A DNA stretch of 64,000 bases from Thiohalocapsa sp. PB-PSB1 (GTDB lineage: Bacteria > Pseudomonadota > Gammaproteobacteria > Chromatiales > Chromatiaceae). Shown one piece after another: positions 34,309 through 43,513 of the stretch. Where the stretch lies: the NCBI GenBank assembly GCA_016745215.1, contig CP050890.1, forward strand, positions 1,798,001 to 1,862,000, written 5' to 3'. Each line of letters opens with the position of its first letter. Position 1 is the stretch's first letter. The notes beneath the pieces were generated by a model that saw only the letters and a list, made by a program, of their open reading frames with translations, did not search any database and was not told where the DNA came from. A program made the position numbers and the translations under genes.

Positions 34309-34656
34309 TATCGCTTGCCGCTCAGGGCGGTGGACGGGGACTGACGATCAAGGCCGGCAGCAAGAAATCCGGAGTCTTGGCTGGCACATTGTACCTGAAT
34401 AAAAAAACCAGCAGTTTCCAGTTTCTGCGCGATCACCATCGTGGTAGATTAAGCGGCCGCCGATACCCTGGCTTTGCCGTCTAGTGAAGTATACGCAAAA
34501 CCAAGGGCGGCGATCCCAACCGGTGATATCCCGGTTGACTTCACCTGGTCGCTGTCAGCCTGTTGATTTCCTTGGAACGATTCTATCGGACTGATGCTCT
34601 TGGGCTGATTACACCTGGCCAGCTATATAGATTGCAGTCTGTTCGGAGGGTACCTT

Positions 34657-34890
34657 ATGAACAAACGCACCACCGCGGCACTCGTGATCACGGCCTTTGC
34701 CCTGACGCCGCTGGCAGCCTTCGCTAATGTCGGTCTGGAAGAAATCGAGGATTACTGTCAGCAAAAGGCGATGGAAGAGGAGGTGGCGGAGGAGGATCTG
34801 TTGGAATATATAGAAGATTGCGCCGCTGAAAACATGAAGGCCGAAGAAGAGTTAGAGGCTGAGAAGACCGCGGAAGAAGAGGCGGAGTAG
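34657..34890 (+). CDS. small acidic secreted protein
   Basis: A 77-residue protein with a clear signal peptide (ALVITAFALTPLAAFA, cleavage near residue 23), followed by a highly acidic, probably alpha-helical body with two cysteines (EDYCQQK and EDCAAEN) and a glutamate-rich tail. GGAGGG lies about 8 nt upstream of ATG 34657. A hairpin terminator follows 8 bp after the stop. The function is unknown. Confidence 0.75.
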   Translation: MNKRTTAALVITAFALTPLAAFANVGLEEIEDYCQQKAMEEEVAEEDLLEYIEDCAAENMKAEEELEAEKTAEEEAE

Positions 34891-34898
34891 CCAGCCTG

Positions 34899-34930
34899 AG
34901 CGATGCTCGGCATGTCGGAGCATCGCTTTT
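34899..34930 (+). terminator. rho-independent terminator
   Basis: A 10-bp perfect stem AGCGATGCTC / GAGCATCGCT with a 9-nt loop is followed by TTTT. It lies just after the small acidic protein gene. Confidence 0.85.
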
Positions 34931-34982
34931 CCCGTTGTCGATGTGATCGCACCAGATTCCTAGGTCACCCGTTCATTGCTCT

Positions 34983-36014
34983 TCAGCCCCCCGTGGCGTT
35001 CATGTGCCGGACAATGATCGGTTGCGCGTCCAACTCGAAGTCGTGGCCGCGCGGTTTGCTGGATATGGCCGATCGAATCGCCTGTTTGACCCGCTCATCA
35101 TCGCTTGGGTTGGCACGCAAAACGCGACGCAGGTCGATGGAAAATTCTTGGCCCAGGCAGAGCAGCAGGCGACCATCGGCGGTGACGCGTACGCGATTGC
35201 AGTCGCCACAGAAGTTGTGGCTATGGGGCGAAATAAAGCCAACATGGGTGCATCGACCGCGCCCGCCATCAGCGCTGCTGGCGGCAGCGTTCAAGCGCCA
35301 GTAGCGCGATGGGCCGCCGGTGCGCTCGGTGCTGGGGGTGAGATCGAACTGTTTTGCCAGGTCACGGCGAATTTGGTCGCTGGAGTAGAATGCTTCGGCA
35401 CGGTCGTGATCGCTGCTGACGCCGAGCGGCATTTCTTCGATGAATGAGATATCCAGTCCGCGATCAACGGCAAATTGCACCAGATCGCAAACCTCGTCGT
35501 GATTGCGATGCTTCAGAATGACGCTGTTGAGTTTGACCCGTTCGAAGCTCGCGGCGAGCGCCGCGTCAATACCGGCCAAAGCCTTGTTGAGATCGCCGAG
35601 GCGCGTGATGGCGCGGAAGCGTTCCGGACGCAAGCTGTCCAGGCTGATGTTGACGCGTGTGACGCCGGCGCTTTTCAGCATGCGGGCATGACGAGTCAGC
35701 AGTGTACCGTTAGTCGTCAATGCCAGGTCGCGGATGCCGGGCAGGGCGCCTAAGCGCTGGAATAACCACAGCACGTTGCGACGCACCAGGGGCTCGCCTC
35801 CGGTGATACGGATTTTGTGCACGCCAAGTTCGCTGAAACAACGGCCCAAGCGCGCGTTTTCTTCCAATGTCAGTAATTGCTCGCGCGGCAGAAAGGTCAT
35901 GTCTTTGGCCATGCAGTAGACACAGCGCAAATCGCAACGGTCAGTCACCGACAGCCGCAGGTAGGTGATACGGCGGTCGAAGCGATCGATCAGGGAAGGT
36001 TGCCGTTCTTGCAT
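34983..36014 (-). CDS. moaA: GTP 3',8-cyclase MoaA
   Basis: A radical SAM enzyme that starts molybdenum cofactor synthesis from GTP. The SAM cluster motif C27-x3-C31-x2-C34 lies in TDRCDLRCVYC, and ITGGEPLVR follows. The second cluster is supplied by NFCGDCNRVR and a downstream LLLCLGQ cysteine. The protein ends with the conserved twin glycine (NATGG). Length is 343 residues, normal for the family. It stands alone here; no other moa gene is visible in the window. Confidence 0.97.
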   Translation of the reverse strand: MQERQPSLIDRFDRRITYLRLSVTDRCDLRCVYCMAKDMTFLPREQLLTLEENARLGRCFSELGVHKIRITGGEPLVRRNVLWLFQRLGALPGIRDLALTTNGTLLTRHARMLKSAGVTRVNISLDSLRPERFRAITRLGDLNKALAGIDAALAASFERVKLNSVILKHRNHDEVCDLVQFAVDRGLDISFIEEMPLGVSSDHDRAEAFYSSDQIRRDLAKQFDLTPSTERTGGPSRYWRLNAAASSADGGRGRCTHVGFISPHSHNFCGDCNRVRVTADGRLLLCLGQEFSIDLRRVLRANPSDDERVKQAIRSAISSKPRGHDFELDAQPIIVRHMNATGG

Positions 36015-36158
36015 GGCATAGAGTTATTTAAACAAGACAGTTTGGATGATTTGGCGATGGAAAAGGTCTCATGCAATGCCCAGGCCCCACGAGGCCGCAT
36101 GGGTCGGTCGGCAAACTCGGCGATCGAGCAGGCGGTAGGCCAACCGTCGGCTGGAGTT

Positions 36159-38567
36159 TCACAGCTGGGGTGACGAAGCCTGCAAGTCTTCGCATGCGGG
36201 CGCGTCAGAGTTTGCCATGGCCAGTGTGATGCGGAATACCGTTCCATGATCGCCGGTATCACGCACTGCCAATGTGCCGCCGAAACCGATGATAATGCCC
36301 TTGGAGACCGACAGGCCAAGTCCGGTTCCCTGACCCATTGATTTGGTTGTGAAAAACGGGTCGAAGATGGCACTGAGCAAGTGTGCCGGGATGCCGGGAC
36401 CATTGTCGGCGATGTCGACCCAGACGCAATTGTGCTGCACGCCGCCATGCAAGGTGATTCGCCGTTGCTGACGCACAATTACGGCATCGCGGGCATTCAT
36501 GAGCAGGTTCAGGTAGACCTGTTGCAGGGTGCTAGCATCCGCCAGTGCACGGGGGAGCGTTAGCGGCAGATGATTGTCCAGGCGGATCTTGCGCCCGCGC
36601 AGATCCGCGGCCAGCAGATCGACCGCGAGCCGCATGGGTTCGGCGAGATCGACCGGGCCAAGGACCATTTCTCGGGGGCGGGAAAACTGCAGCAAATTGG
36701 TAACGATGGTGGTGATGCGGTGCAATTCCCGCTCAGCTTTGGCGAGGATCGAGGCCACCTCCGCCGTGCTCTGCTCACGAGCAAACTGCACATAGTTGAT
36801 AATCCCCATCAGTGGATTGTTGAGCTCGTGTGAAAGGCCGGCGACCAGGGTGCCGATGGAGCTGAGCTTCTCACTCTGAATCAGGGCTGCTTGCGCGGAT
36901 TCCAGCGCCGCGGTGCGCTCTCGCGCCTTGCCTTCCAATCGTTCCATGCTGTCTTTAAGGGCAAGCTCTGCGGTTTGTTGTGCGCTGACGTCGATGCCCG
37001 CCAAAACAACGCAAGGCGCTTCACCGGCGGCATCGTTGAACAGCTCGCCATGCCAGGAAATATACTTGAGTTCACCGTCACGAGCTAGGATCGGGTAGAC
37101 CTCGCCCAGCATGCGCTGACCTTCGAGCGCCCGCTTAAACCGCCTGCGTGCCTGGGCGCGTTCGGATTCCGGCAGCATGGTTGCGATCCAGTCCTGTCCC
37201 AGTATTCGCTCCACTGGCCAGCCGCTGAGCTGTTCGATGTAACGATTGATGCGCAGCACCTGTGCCCGCGGCGATAACACCAGGATCACGGCTGGCGCAG
37301 TATTGAAAACCGTCTCGATAAAGGTCTTTTCCCGCTCCAGCGCGAGCCGGGATTCTTGCGCATCGGTGATGTCGCGGGTGGAGCCGCGTATGCCGGCGAA
37401 GCTGCCGTCTTCGGCATAGATCGCTTGCGCTCCGTGTTCCAGCCAGCGTCGCGTGCCGTCCGGGCGAATAATGCGAAACTGCAATTGATGCGCATTTTTT
37501 GCTGTGCGGATGCGTTCGACATGCTCGCGCCATTTGGTACGGTCATTGGGATGGATCAGCCGTGACAGTAGTTCCGGATCGGCAATGAAGTCGTCGGCGC
37601 CGTGGCCGGTGATCTTCTCGCAGGCTGGCGAACAATAGCTTAGGTTGCCTTCGGGGTCGGTCCAGGTCTCCCAGTCGGTGGTGTAATCGGCGATGTTGCG
37701 ATAGCGCGTTTCGCTTTCGATCAGCGCCCGAGTGCGCTGTTTGAGGATACGTTCCAGATCTCGGCCCATGGCGCGCAATTCGGCAGCGGCCTCGCGTTCG
37801 TGGGTAATGTCGATGTGCACCCCGAAGATGCGGGTGAGCCGATTTCCAGTGTCGATAACAGCGATGCCGCGCGTCATGATCTGGCGCCAAGTGCCGTCGC
37901 GGTGCCTGAGCCGAAAGCTGTCTTGCCAGACCCCGGCAGGCTCTTGCATAAAGGCGCGCAAATGCTGTACGAACTGCTCCCGATCCTCGGCATGCAGTAA
38001 GCGCTCCAAGGTGTCGAAGCTGTTGCTCAGTTCATCGTCGCGCCAGCCGAGCTGTGCCTTCCAACTCGGCGACAACCAGAGGGTGCCGGCGATGATGTCC
38101 CAGTCCCAGAGCCCGTCCAGGGTGGATTCCGCCAGCAGTTGAAAGCGTTCTTCGCTGATGCGCAGTGCTTCCATCGCGGCTTCTTCCTGGCCGCGATCGG
38201 AGATGGACGCAAGTACCACCAGCACACGACCGTCCGCGTCGCGTTCGCAGGCGACGGTGAGATGACTGTAGAGGATGCTGCCGTCCTTACGAATAAAGCG
38301 TTTATTCAGCGCATAGCCGTCGATCTCGCCAGCCAGCACTTGCTTGAAGCGCGCCTCGTCCGCAGCGAGATCGTCCGGATGCGTCAACTCCGGCCAGCTG
38401 CTGCATTTCAATTCGTCCCTGCTGTAGCCCAGCAGTTCACATAGGCGAGCATTGACGTGCAGCCAACCTCGCGTCGGCGAGGTGATGGCCAGCCCCAGGT
38501 TGGCATTGGCGAAGTAAGTGCGGTAGAGGTCGTCGCCGAACGGACTGGTTTCGGTGGATGTTGTCAT
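36159..38567 (-). CDS. multi-PAS soluble sensor histidine kinase
   Basis: An 802-residue kinase without membrane segments. PAS domains occupy roughly residues 10-125, 135-255, 285-405 and 410-530, with PAC-type linkers such as GTWRQIMTRG and GTRRWLEHG. A dimerisation helix leads to the phospho-accepting histidine near residue 579 in GLSHELNNPLMG. The ATPase domain shows NLLMNARDAV, DNGPGIP, FDPFFTTK and GTGLGLSVSKG. The four PAS modules suggest sensing of redox, light or small ligands in the cytoplasm. No response regulator is adjacent. It is divergent from the ferritin-like gene. Confidence 0.93.
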   Translation of the reverse strand: MTTSTETSPFGDDLYRTYFANANLGLAITSPTRGWLHVNARLCELLGYSRDELKCSSWPELTHPDDLAADEARFKQVLAGEIDGYALNKRFIRKDGSILYSHLTVACERDADGRVLVVLASISDRGQEEAAMEALRISEERFQLLAESTLDGLWDWDIIAGTLWLSPSWKAQLGWRDDELSNSFDTLERLLHAEDREQFVQHLRAFMQEPAGVWQDSFRLRHRDGTWRQIMTRGIAVIDTGNRLTRIFGVHIDITHEREAAAELRAMGRDLERILKQRTRALIESETRYRNIADYTTDWETWTDPEGNLSYCSPACEKITGHGADDFIADPELLSRLIHPNDRTKWREHVERIRTAKNAHQLQFRIIRPDGTRRWLEHGAQAIYAEDGSFAGIRGSTRDITDAQESRLALEREKTFIETVFNTAPAVILVLSPRAQVLRINRYIEQLSGWPVERILGQDWIATMLPESERAQARRRFKRALEGQRMLGEVYPILARDGELKYISWHGELFNDAAGEAPCVVLAGIDVSAQQTAELALKDSMERLEGKARERTAALESAQAALIQSEKLSSIGTLVAGLSHELNNPLMGIINYVQFAREQSTAEVASILAKAERELHRITTIVTNLLQFSRPREMVLGPVDLAEPMRLAVDLLAADLRGRKIRLDNHLPLTLPRALADASTLQQVYLNLLMNARDAVIVRQQRRITLHGGVQHNCVWVDIADNGPGIPAHLLSAIFDPFFTTKSMGQGTGLGLSVSKGIIIGFGGTLAVRDTGDHGTVFRITLAMANSDAPACEDLQASSPQL

Positions 38568-38760
38568 GTCCGCAATCGAGTAGCACGAGTCTGAATCGAT
38601 CGATCGGCAAAATTTGGGGTAGGATATTTAAGATCCTGAGCCGGGAATCGCCTTCGGCCATGGCGGATAAAAACATTTGCTGTCATGTCGAATGCCTCGC
38701 GGTAGCAGATGCCGTAGATCTTGGCCATGGCCATTTCATCACAATCTTTGGAGTTTACCT

Positions 38761-39048
38761 ATGTCAAACGAGGGTTATCACGAACCGATTGGCGAACTCA
38801 GCGACGAAACTCGCGATATGCACCGAGCCATCGTCTCGCTGATGGAAGAATTGGAGGCAGTCGACTGGTACAACCAGCGTGTCGATGCCTGCAAGGACCA
38901 GGAACTCAAGGCCATTTTGGCCCATAACCGAGACGAAGAAAAGGAACACGCGGCGATGGTGTTGGAATGGATTCGGCGCAAGGATGCCCGCTTCGACGAC
39001 GAACTCAAGGATTACCTATTCTCCAGCAAGCCAATCGCACATCAATAG
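38761..39048 (+). CDS. encapsulated-ferritin-type iron oxidase (EncFtn family), no encapsulin tag
   Basis: A 95-residue protein strongly resembling the ferritin-like cargo of encapsulins. The central helices read HRAIVSLMEELEAVDWY and HNRDEEKEHAAM. The ferroxidase residues known from the Rhodospirillum protein (E32, E62, H65, W38 and Y39 there) are present as E30, E60, H63, W36 and Y37. The family assembles as a ring of dimers and oxidises Fe(II). The C-terminus ends SSKPIAHQ, so the usual LGSLGIGSL-type targeting peptide is missing, and no encapsulin shell gene is in the window. GGAG lies 8 nt before ATG 38761. The divergent neighbour is the PAS kinase. Confidence 0.9.
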   Translation: MSNEGYHEPIGELSDETRDMHRAIVSLMEELEAVDWYNQRVDACKDQELKAILAHNRDEEKEHAAMVLEWIRRKDARFDDELKDYLFSSKPIAHQ

Positions 39049-39179
39049 AACCGAGCCTGGGGCTGAGGAGCGCACATCTCATCTACTGGCGCCAGCATGC
39101 GTTTTCTGCCCTGTCGTGCGGGCAGACCGCGGGCTGGCACCCTGGCAGTGCATCGGAACTTCAAACTGGAGAATCAAGC

Positions 39180-40448
39180 ATGGCCGATTTTCACCAAACC
39201 CCGCAGATCACGACATTACATGCGCTGCATGAAGCATTTGACAACGAAAACTATTTGAGCAACCTCGAACATAAGCTCGAGCAGCATGCAAAGCATGAGC
39301 ATATCAGCTTGTTGTTACCGTCATTGCACAGCGAAATGAGCAATGCCGGTGTGCTCGACCGCATCATCGACCGTATTTCCGAGGTGCGCTATCTGGCCAG
39401 CGTCGTCATCGCCCTTGGTGGCGCACCGGAGGAGAGTCAGTTCCAAGAGGCAAAGCAGTATTTCGGCCGTCTCGCCACATCGCAACGCGAGATACGTGTG
39501 ATATGGATCGATGGGCCGCGCATCCAGGATTTGCTGGGGCAGATGGCTGATCGCGAGATTCCCACCGGAGAAAAGGGCAAGGGGCAATCGGTCTGGGTTA
39601 CCCTGGGCTACCTGTTTGCACGCGACCAGGCCAATATCATCGCGTTGCACGATTGCGATATCGTGACTTACAACCGTACCATGCTCGCGCGGCTGATCGA
39701 GCCGGTGGCGAATCCCAATAACGACTTCCAGTTCTGTAAGGGCTACTACGCGCGCATTTCTCCCACCGAGCGCTCGATGAAGGGGCGCGTGACGCGGCTG
39801 TTCGTGACACCCTTTGTCGATACTCTGTCGAGCCTGATGGCACAGCAGCAGGCGACCGAATTGCAGCGCTTTTTCGATTATCACCGCAGCTTCAAGTATC
39901 CGTTGGCGGGGGAGTTCTGCTTTACTTCCGATCTGGCCCGCGGGCTGAACATCGCCTATGACTGGGGGCTGGAAGTGGCGACTCTGTCGCAGGTGTTCGA
40001 TCAACTCACCCGGCGTCAGGTAGCGCAGATCGATCTGGCAAACAACTACGAGCATAAGCACCAGGAGCTGTCCGCGGACGACATCAGCAAGGGTCTGCAT
40101 CGCATGGTGGTGGATATCGCCAAATTCTATCTGACCTACATGCGCTCGCATGGCATACCGCTGGACGACTCCTATGTCGACATGCTGCTGCACACCTACT
40201 ACCAAAACGCGCTCAGATACATACGCAAGTACAGCTACGACGCCGATGTCAATGACCTGAATTTCGATCTGTATCAGGAGGAATCCGCGGCCAGCCATTT
40301 TCGTGGCTTCCTCTGGGATGCCTGGATGCAGAGCAAGGGGCCGCAGGAAGCCAAACTGATCCCTTCCTGGAATCGGGTTGCCTATACCTTCCCCGATATC
40401 TACGATCGGTTATTGGAAGCAGTGGAGGCCGACAATGCGGCCGAGTAG
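39180..40448 (+). CDS. GT81-like glycosyltransferase (glucosyl-3-phosphoglycerate synthase type)
   Basis: A 422-residue cytoplasmic GT-A glycosyltransferase. After a helical N-terminus the nucleotide-binding fold begins at HISLLLPSLHSE. A DCD metal motif lies in ALHDCDIVTY near residue 158, and the acceptor-side segment YPLAGEFCF near 240 resembles the PLAGEYA region of GpgS. Such enzymes make glucosyl-3-phosphoglycerate, a precursor of glucosylglycerate or related solutes. No dedicated phosphatase is adjacent. GGAG is 7 nt upstream of ATG 39180. The assignment to GT81 is by pattern; another NDP-sugar transferase remains possible. Confidence 0.75.
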   Translation: MADFHQTPQITTLHALHEAFDNENYLSNLEHKLEQHAKHEHISLLLPSLHSEMSNAGVLDRIIDRISEVRYLASVVIALGGAPEESQFQEAKQYFGRLATSQREIRVIWIDGPRIQDLLGQMADREIPTGEKGKGQSVWVTLGYLFARDQANIIALHDCDIVTYNRTMLARLIEPVANPNNDFQFCKGYYARISPTERSMKGRVTRLFVTPFVDTLSSLMAQQQATELQRFFDYHRSFKYPLAGEFCFTSDLARGLNIAYDWGLEVATLSQVFDQLTRRQVAQIDLANNYEHKHQELSADDISKGLHRMVVDIAKFYLTYMRSHGIPLDDSYVDMLLHTYYQNALRYIRKYSYDADVNDLNFDLYQEESAASHFRGFLWDAWMQSKGPQEAKLIPSWNRVAYTFPDIYDRLLEAVEADNAAE

Positions 40449-40493
40449 CTTGCTGCTCGGCCAGCGGGTTGGTGCACAAGCCTACAGAAATCG

Positions 40494-41162
40494 CTAAGGT
40501 GCAAGGCGCTCGATGCGCCAGCCCTGTTCATCGCGGGTATAACGGAAGCGATCGTGCAGTCGATCTTCTCGTCCCTGCCAAAATTCGATGCTGTGGGGGA
40601 TGACCCGATAGCCGCCCCAGAAGTCGGGTAGCGGCACCTCGCCGGCGGCAAAACGCCGTTTGATCTCGGCGACCTTCTGCTCCAGCAACGAGCGTGAACG
40701 GATGACCTGGCTCTGTGGTGATGCCCAGGCTCCGATCTGACTACCGCGCGGGCGGGTGGCAAAATAGCTCAAGGATTCCGCGCTTGGAATGCGCTCGGCT
40801 TGGCCGAGGATTTGGACTTGGCGTGCCAGGGCTACCCACGGAAACAGCAGCGCGACGCGCGGGTTGGCATCGATTTGCCGCGCTTTGCAGCTCTGGTAAT
40901 TGGTGAAGAAGACAAAGCCGTTGTGGTCATACAGCTTCAGCAACACCGTGCGTAGGCTGGGCTGCCCGTCGGCATCGACGCTCGCCAGGGACATTGCGTT
41001 AGCCTCGGGTAGCCTGGCCTCGATAGTCTTCGCATACCATTGTTCGAATTGTACGAAGGGGTCTGGATGCAGATCGGAGCGGTCCAGACCCGCGTTCATG
41101 ACGCGCGTGCGAATTTCGGCGGGATCGGCATTGGTTTGTTTTACTGAATTCAGGAAGGCCAT
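40494..41162 (-). CDS. pdxH: pyridoxamine 5'-phosphate oxidase
   Basis: An FMN-dependent oxidase that forms pyridoxal phosphate. The 222-residue protein shows FMN-binding RTVLLKLYDHNGFVFFTNY, then ALLFPWVALARQVQ, a SLSYFATRPRGSQIGAWAS substrate segment, and a C-terminal FWGGYRVIPHSIEFWQGREDRLHDR, ending in the conserved RLAP. It is monocistronic and faces the glycosyltransferase tail to tail. Confidence 0.97.
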   Translation of the reverse strand: MAFLNSVKQTNADPAEIRTRVMNAGLDRSDLHPDPFVQFEQWYAKTIEARLPEANAMSLASVDADGQPSLRTVLLKLYDHNGFVFFTNYQSCKARQIDANPRVALLFPWVALARQVQILGQAERIPSAESLSYFATRPRGSQIGAWASPQSQVIRSRSLLEQKVAEIKRRFAAGEVPLPDFWGGYRVIPHSIEFWQGREDRLHDRFRYTRDEQGWRIERLAP

Positions 41163-41353
41163 AGATCAGGGTTCATGTTGGGGCCGGATGGGCATTGACA
41201 GCCCGCGATGCGGATATGGGCGAAGTCAGTCGGATCATCATCATGAGTGGGCATATCTGTCTGTGCCGGTCATGGCACCAACGCGCACGGGAAATCGTAC
41301 TGCGTCAGGGCAGCTGCCTGGCCTCACGGGCTCCGAATACAGCGTCCGGATGC

Positions 41354-42505
41354 TCAACCGCTGCGTTTGCGCAGCAGTTCATCGACCTCCGCGGTGGCCG
41401 CCTCCCAATCCTCCTGTTCGTGCCCAGGCTCGAAATGGCGTTTCTCGGCGCGGTAGTAAGCCGCTTCCTGGATCATCTTATAACGTTGTTCATCGCTGAC
41501 CTCGGTGACAGGCCGCAAATCGACCGGTTGTTCCTGAAGTGGCTTGTGCATGGCTGGCGCGACCTTCTTCGAGGTGAACTTGTTGGGCGCAACCTTCTTT
41601 GCCGCAGCCGACTTCGGCACGACTTTCTTTGGCGCAGCCTTGTTCGCCACGGTCTGCTTCGGCACGATCTTCTTTGGCGTAACCTTCTTCGCCACGGCCT
41701 GACTGGGTACGACCTTCTTCGTTGCCGCCTGGCTGGGTACGACCTTCTTTGTCACGGCCTGACTGGGTACGACCTTCTTCGTTGCCGCCTGGCTGGGTAC
41801 GACCTTCTTTGTCACGGCCTGACTGGGTACGACCTTCTTCGTTGCCGCCTGGCTGGGTACGACCTTCTTTGTCACGGCCTGACTGGGTATGACCTTCTTC
41901 GTTGCCGCCTGGCTGGGTACGACCTTCTTTGCTACGGCCTGGCTGGGTATGACCTTCTTCGTTGCCGCCTGGCTGGGTACGACCTTCTTTGTCACGGCCT
42001 GGCTGGGTATGACCTTCTTCGTTGCCGCCTGGCTGGGTACGACCTTCTTTGCCACGGCTTGGCTGGGTATGACCTTCTTCGTTGCTGCCTGGCTGGGTAC
42101 GACCTTCTTTGCCACGGCTTGGCTGGGTAAGACCTTCTTCGTTGCCGCCTGGCTGGGTACGACCTTCTTTGTCGCGGTCTGCTTTGGCGCGACCTTTTTC
42201 GCCTGTACTTTCTTGGTCGCTGTTTTTTGTGGAATCACCTTCTTGGTCAGGGCTTGGGAAGGGCTCTTGGTTGCGGCCTGCGCTGCTGGCGCTGCCGGCT
42301 TGGGTGCTGTTTTGGCGACCACTTTTTTTGTGGCTGGCGCCGCGGCGGGCGTTTTCTTCACGACGGCCTTGGTTACGGTTGTCTTTTTAGCGACGACTTT
42401 TTTGCTTGCCGGGCGCGAAGCATTGGCTGCTTGTGCAGCGGTCTTGTTGGCGGCCGCCTTTGCCGCTGGGGATTTTTTGGTTACAACTTTTCTTTCGTCA
42501 GCCAT
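41354..42505 (-). CDS. histone-H1-like lysine/alanine repeat protein with C-terminal DUF2934 domain
   Basis: A 383-residue, strongly basic protein. Residues 1-100 are a Lys/Ala/Pro-rich tail like those of bacterial H1-like proteins. About residues 100-275 are decapeptide repeats of the type KKVVPSQAAT/KKVIPSQAVA, encoded by 60-bp tandem units. The last 45 residues (YKMIQEAAYYRAEKRHFEPGHEQEDW) match the short DUF2934 domain. Such proteins bind and compact DNA non-specifically. The nearly perfect DNA repeats predict length variation between strains. Repeats also create long antisense frames that are not genes. Confidence 0.85.
   Translation of the reverse strand: MADERKVVTKKSPAAKAAANKTAAQAANASRPASKKVVAKKTTVTKAVVKKTPAAAPATKKVVAKTAPKPAAPAAQAATKSPSQALTKKVIPQKTATKKVQAKKVAPKQTATKKVVPSQAATKKVLPSQAVAKKVVPSQAATKKVIPSQAVAKKVVPSQAATKKVIPSQAVTKKVVPSQAATKKVIPSQAVAKKVVPSQAATKKVIPSQAVTKKVVPSQAATKKVVPSQAVTKKVVPSQAATKKVVPSQAVTKKVVPSQAATKKVVPSQAVAKKVTPKKIVPKQTVANKAAPKKVVPKSAAAKKVAPNKFTSKKVAPAMHKPLQEQPVDLRPVTEVSDEQRYKMIQEAAYYRAEKRHFEPGHEQEDWEAATAEVDELLRKRSG
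41700..42179. repeat. eight tandem 60-bp units in the H1-like gene
   Basis: Eight units of 60 bp run in exact register, each coding two decapeptides. Neighbouring units differ by only one to a few bases, mostly at first or second codon positions that swap V/I/L and A/V/T. The multiple of three keeps the frame with any change of copy number. Confidence 0.95.
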
Positions 42506-42899
42506 AGTCGCTCACTCGCCTTTGTCTCGGATCGCTTTGGTTGGGGGTCGTTGCCGACCTATCGATTTGATAATCGCAGTCGCCCGCATTGGCACTGATG
42601 AATCAGTCCACGCAGTAAAGAATACACGACTGAGTGATCAGCCGAATAGTTCAATGCTGTGCAGATGGAAATTGGTTGGCAAAACCGCTTCTCATGCGGT
42701 GTCCGCGTCGGCTCTGCGCGAGCCAAGCGAAATCGGTGCCGATTTCGGGCCTTGAGCATTGGTCCGTCCGGAACCTTGCTCATGCTTGGTTAAATGAAGA
42801 AAGTGAAGCCAGAAAGCTCTCAGCGGTGAGATTGACGCGGCAGTCCGGAGTGATTGGCTGCATATGGAATAAATCCATGTAGATTCTCACCGCGAGCGA
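42506..42899. other. intergenic region without recognisable gene
   Basis: It lies between the H1-like gene start and the next minus-strand gene. I see no convincing frame, RNA or repeat; it may hold the H1-like promoter at its left end. Confidence 0.5.
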
Positions 42900-43136
42900 T
42901 TATAACCAGCGCACCAGATAATACAATCGCTGGCCTTCGGATGACGAAGAGGGCCCGTAGACTATCGCGGGCATTAGCTTACGCGCCTCGTCGCGACCCT
43001 GTATCGCTTCTTGTTCCGAGCCCACAATGGTAACGCAGCCCTCGGCAAAGCGGGCGCGGCGCCGGCTCGGGGATTTGATCAGCGCAAAGCGCTCGGCCAG
43101 CGATTTGGATTCCGGGTCGACGATAACTTGGGGCAT
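42900..43136 (-). CDS. small conserved-looking hypothetical protein
   Basis: From ATG 43136 this gives a 78-residue basic protein with SKSLAERFALIKSPSRRRARFAEGC, a central VTIVGSEQEAIQGRDE, and a C-terminal RLYYLVRWL. No signal or membrane segment is seen. No good ribosome binding site precedes the ATG, and the frame stays open further upstream, but the extension looks non-coding. Family not recognised. Confidence 0.5.
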   Translation of the reverse strand: MPQVIVDPESKSLAERFALIKSPSRRRARFAEGCVTIVGSEQEAIQGRDEARKLMPAIVYGPSSSSEGQRLYYLVRWL

Positions 43137-43162
43137 GATGGAGTTAACAGTACTGGGTCGGG

Positions 43163-43378
43163 TTAAAGGATATCGAGTTGTATATGGATCGCAATCAGAT
43201 TCATTGCATTCGGATCGGAATCCCGATTTTGATGGATTATCATAACAAGAATGATCAGCGCGCCGACTAGGTATATGGCTCGCACATGATAAATAACGAA
43301 CGGGGCGTGGTCGCGGTGCGACCAGAACCAGAGCGAGACCCGATGCGTATGATTTTGGGTATCCATTACAGCAAACAA
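43163..43378 (-). CDS. possible small membrane protein
   Basis: A 71-codon frame (or 67 from ATG 43366) with one hydrophobic segment AIYLVGALIILVMII flanked by polar ends. There is no recognised family and no clear ribosome binding site. It lies in the 377-bp gap before the first GH57 gene. It may be real or chance. Confidence 0.28.
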   Translation of the reverse strand: MFAVMDTQNHTHRVSLWFWSHRDHAPFVIYHVRAIYLVGALIILVMIIHQNRDSDPNAMNLIAIHIQLDIL

Positions 43379-43513
43379 GCAGCATAGGCGCCAAGCGTCG
43401 CTGGTTTCGGTATGATCGTCAATTCGGATGCCGTCCGCTGCCCTTGATGTTCAGCGACTCGTCGGCCGTTCCAGCCGCGCGCCAGCCGCGCCTCAACCGG
43501 AAGTACGTACGCC

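Noticed and set aside
34269..34484. A 71-codon plus-strand frame after the lipoprotein remnant
   Set aside because: Random-looking composition without a ribosome binding site; it overlaps the shifted frame of the lipoprotein remnant.
41700..42179. Tandem 60-bp repeats considered as a CRISPR array
   Set aside because: The units are contiguous without unique spacers and lie in a coding frame.
41195..42755. Long plus-strand frames through the H1-like repeat (repeating GYDLLRC and TTFFVAAW)
   Set aside because: They are antisense readings of the 60-bp repeat; the minus-strand product has the lysine/alanine character and DUF2934 end of a real protein.
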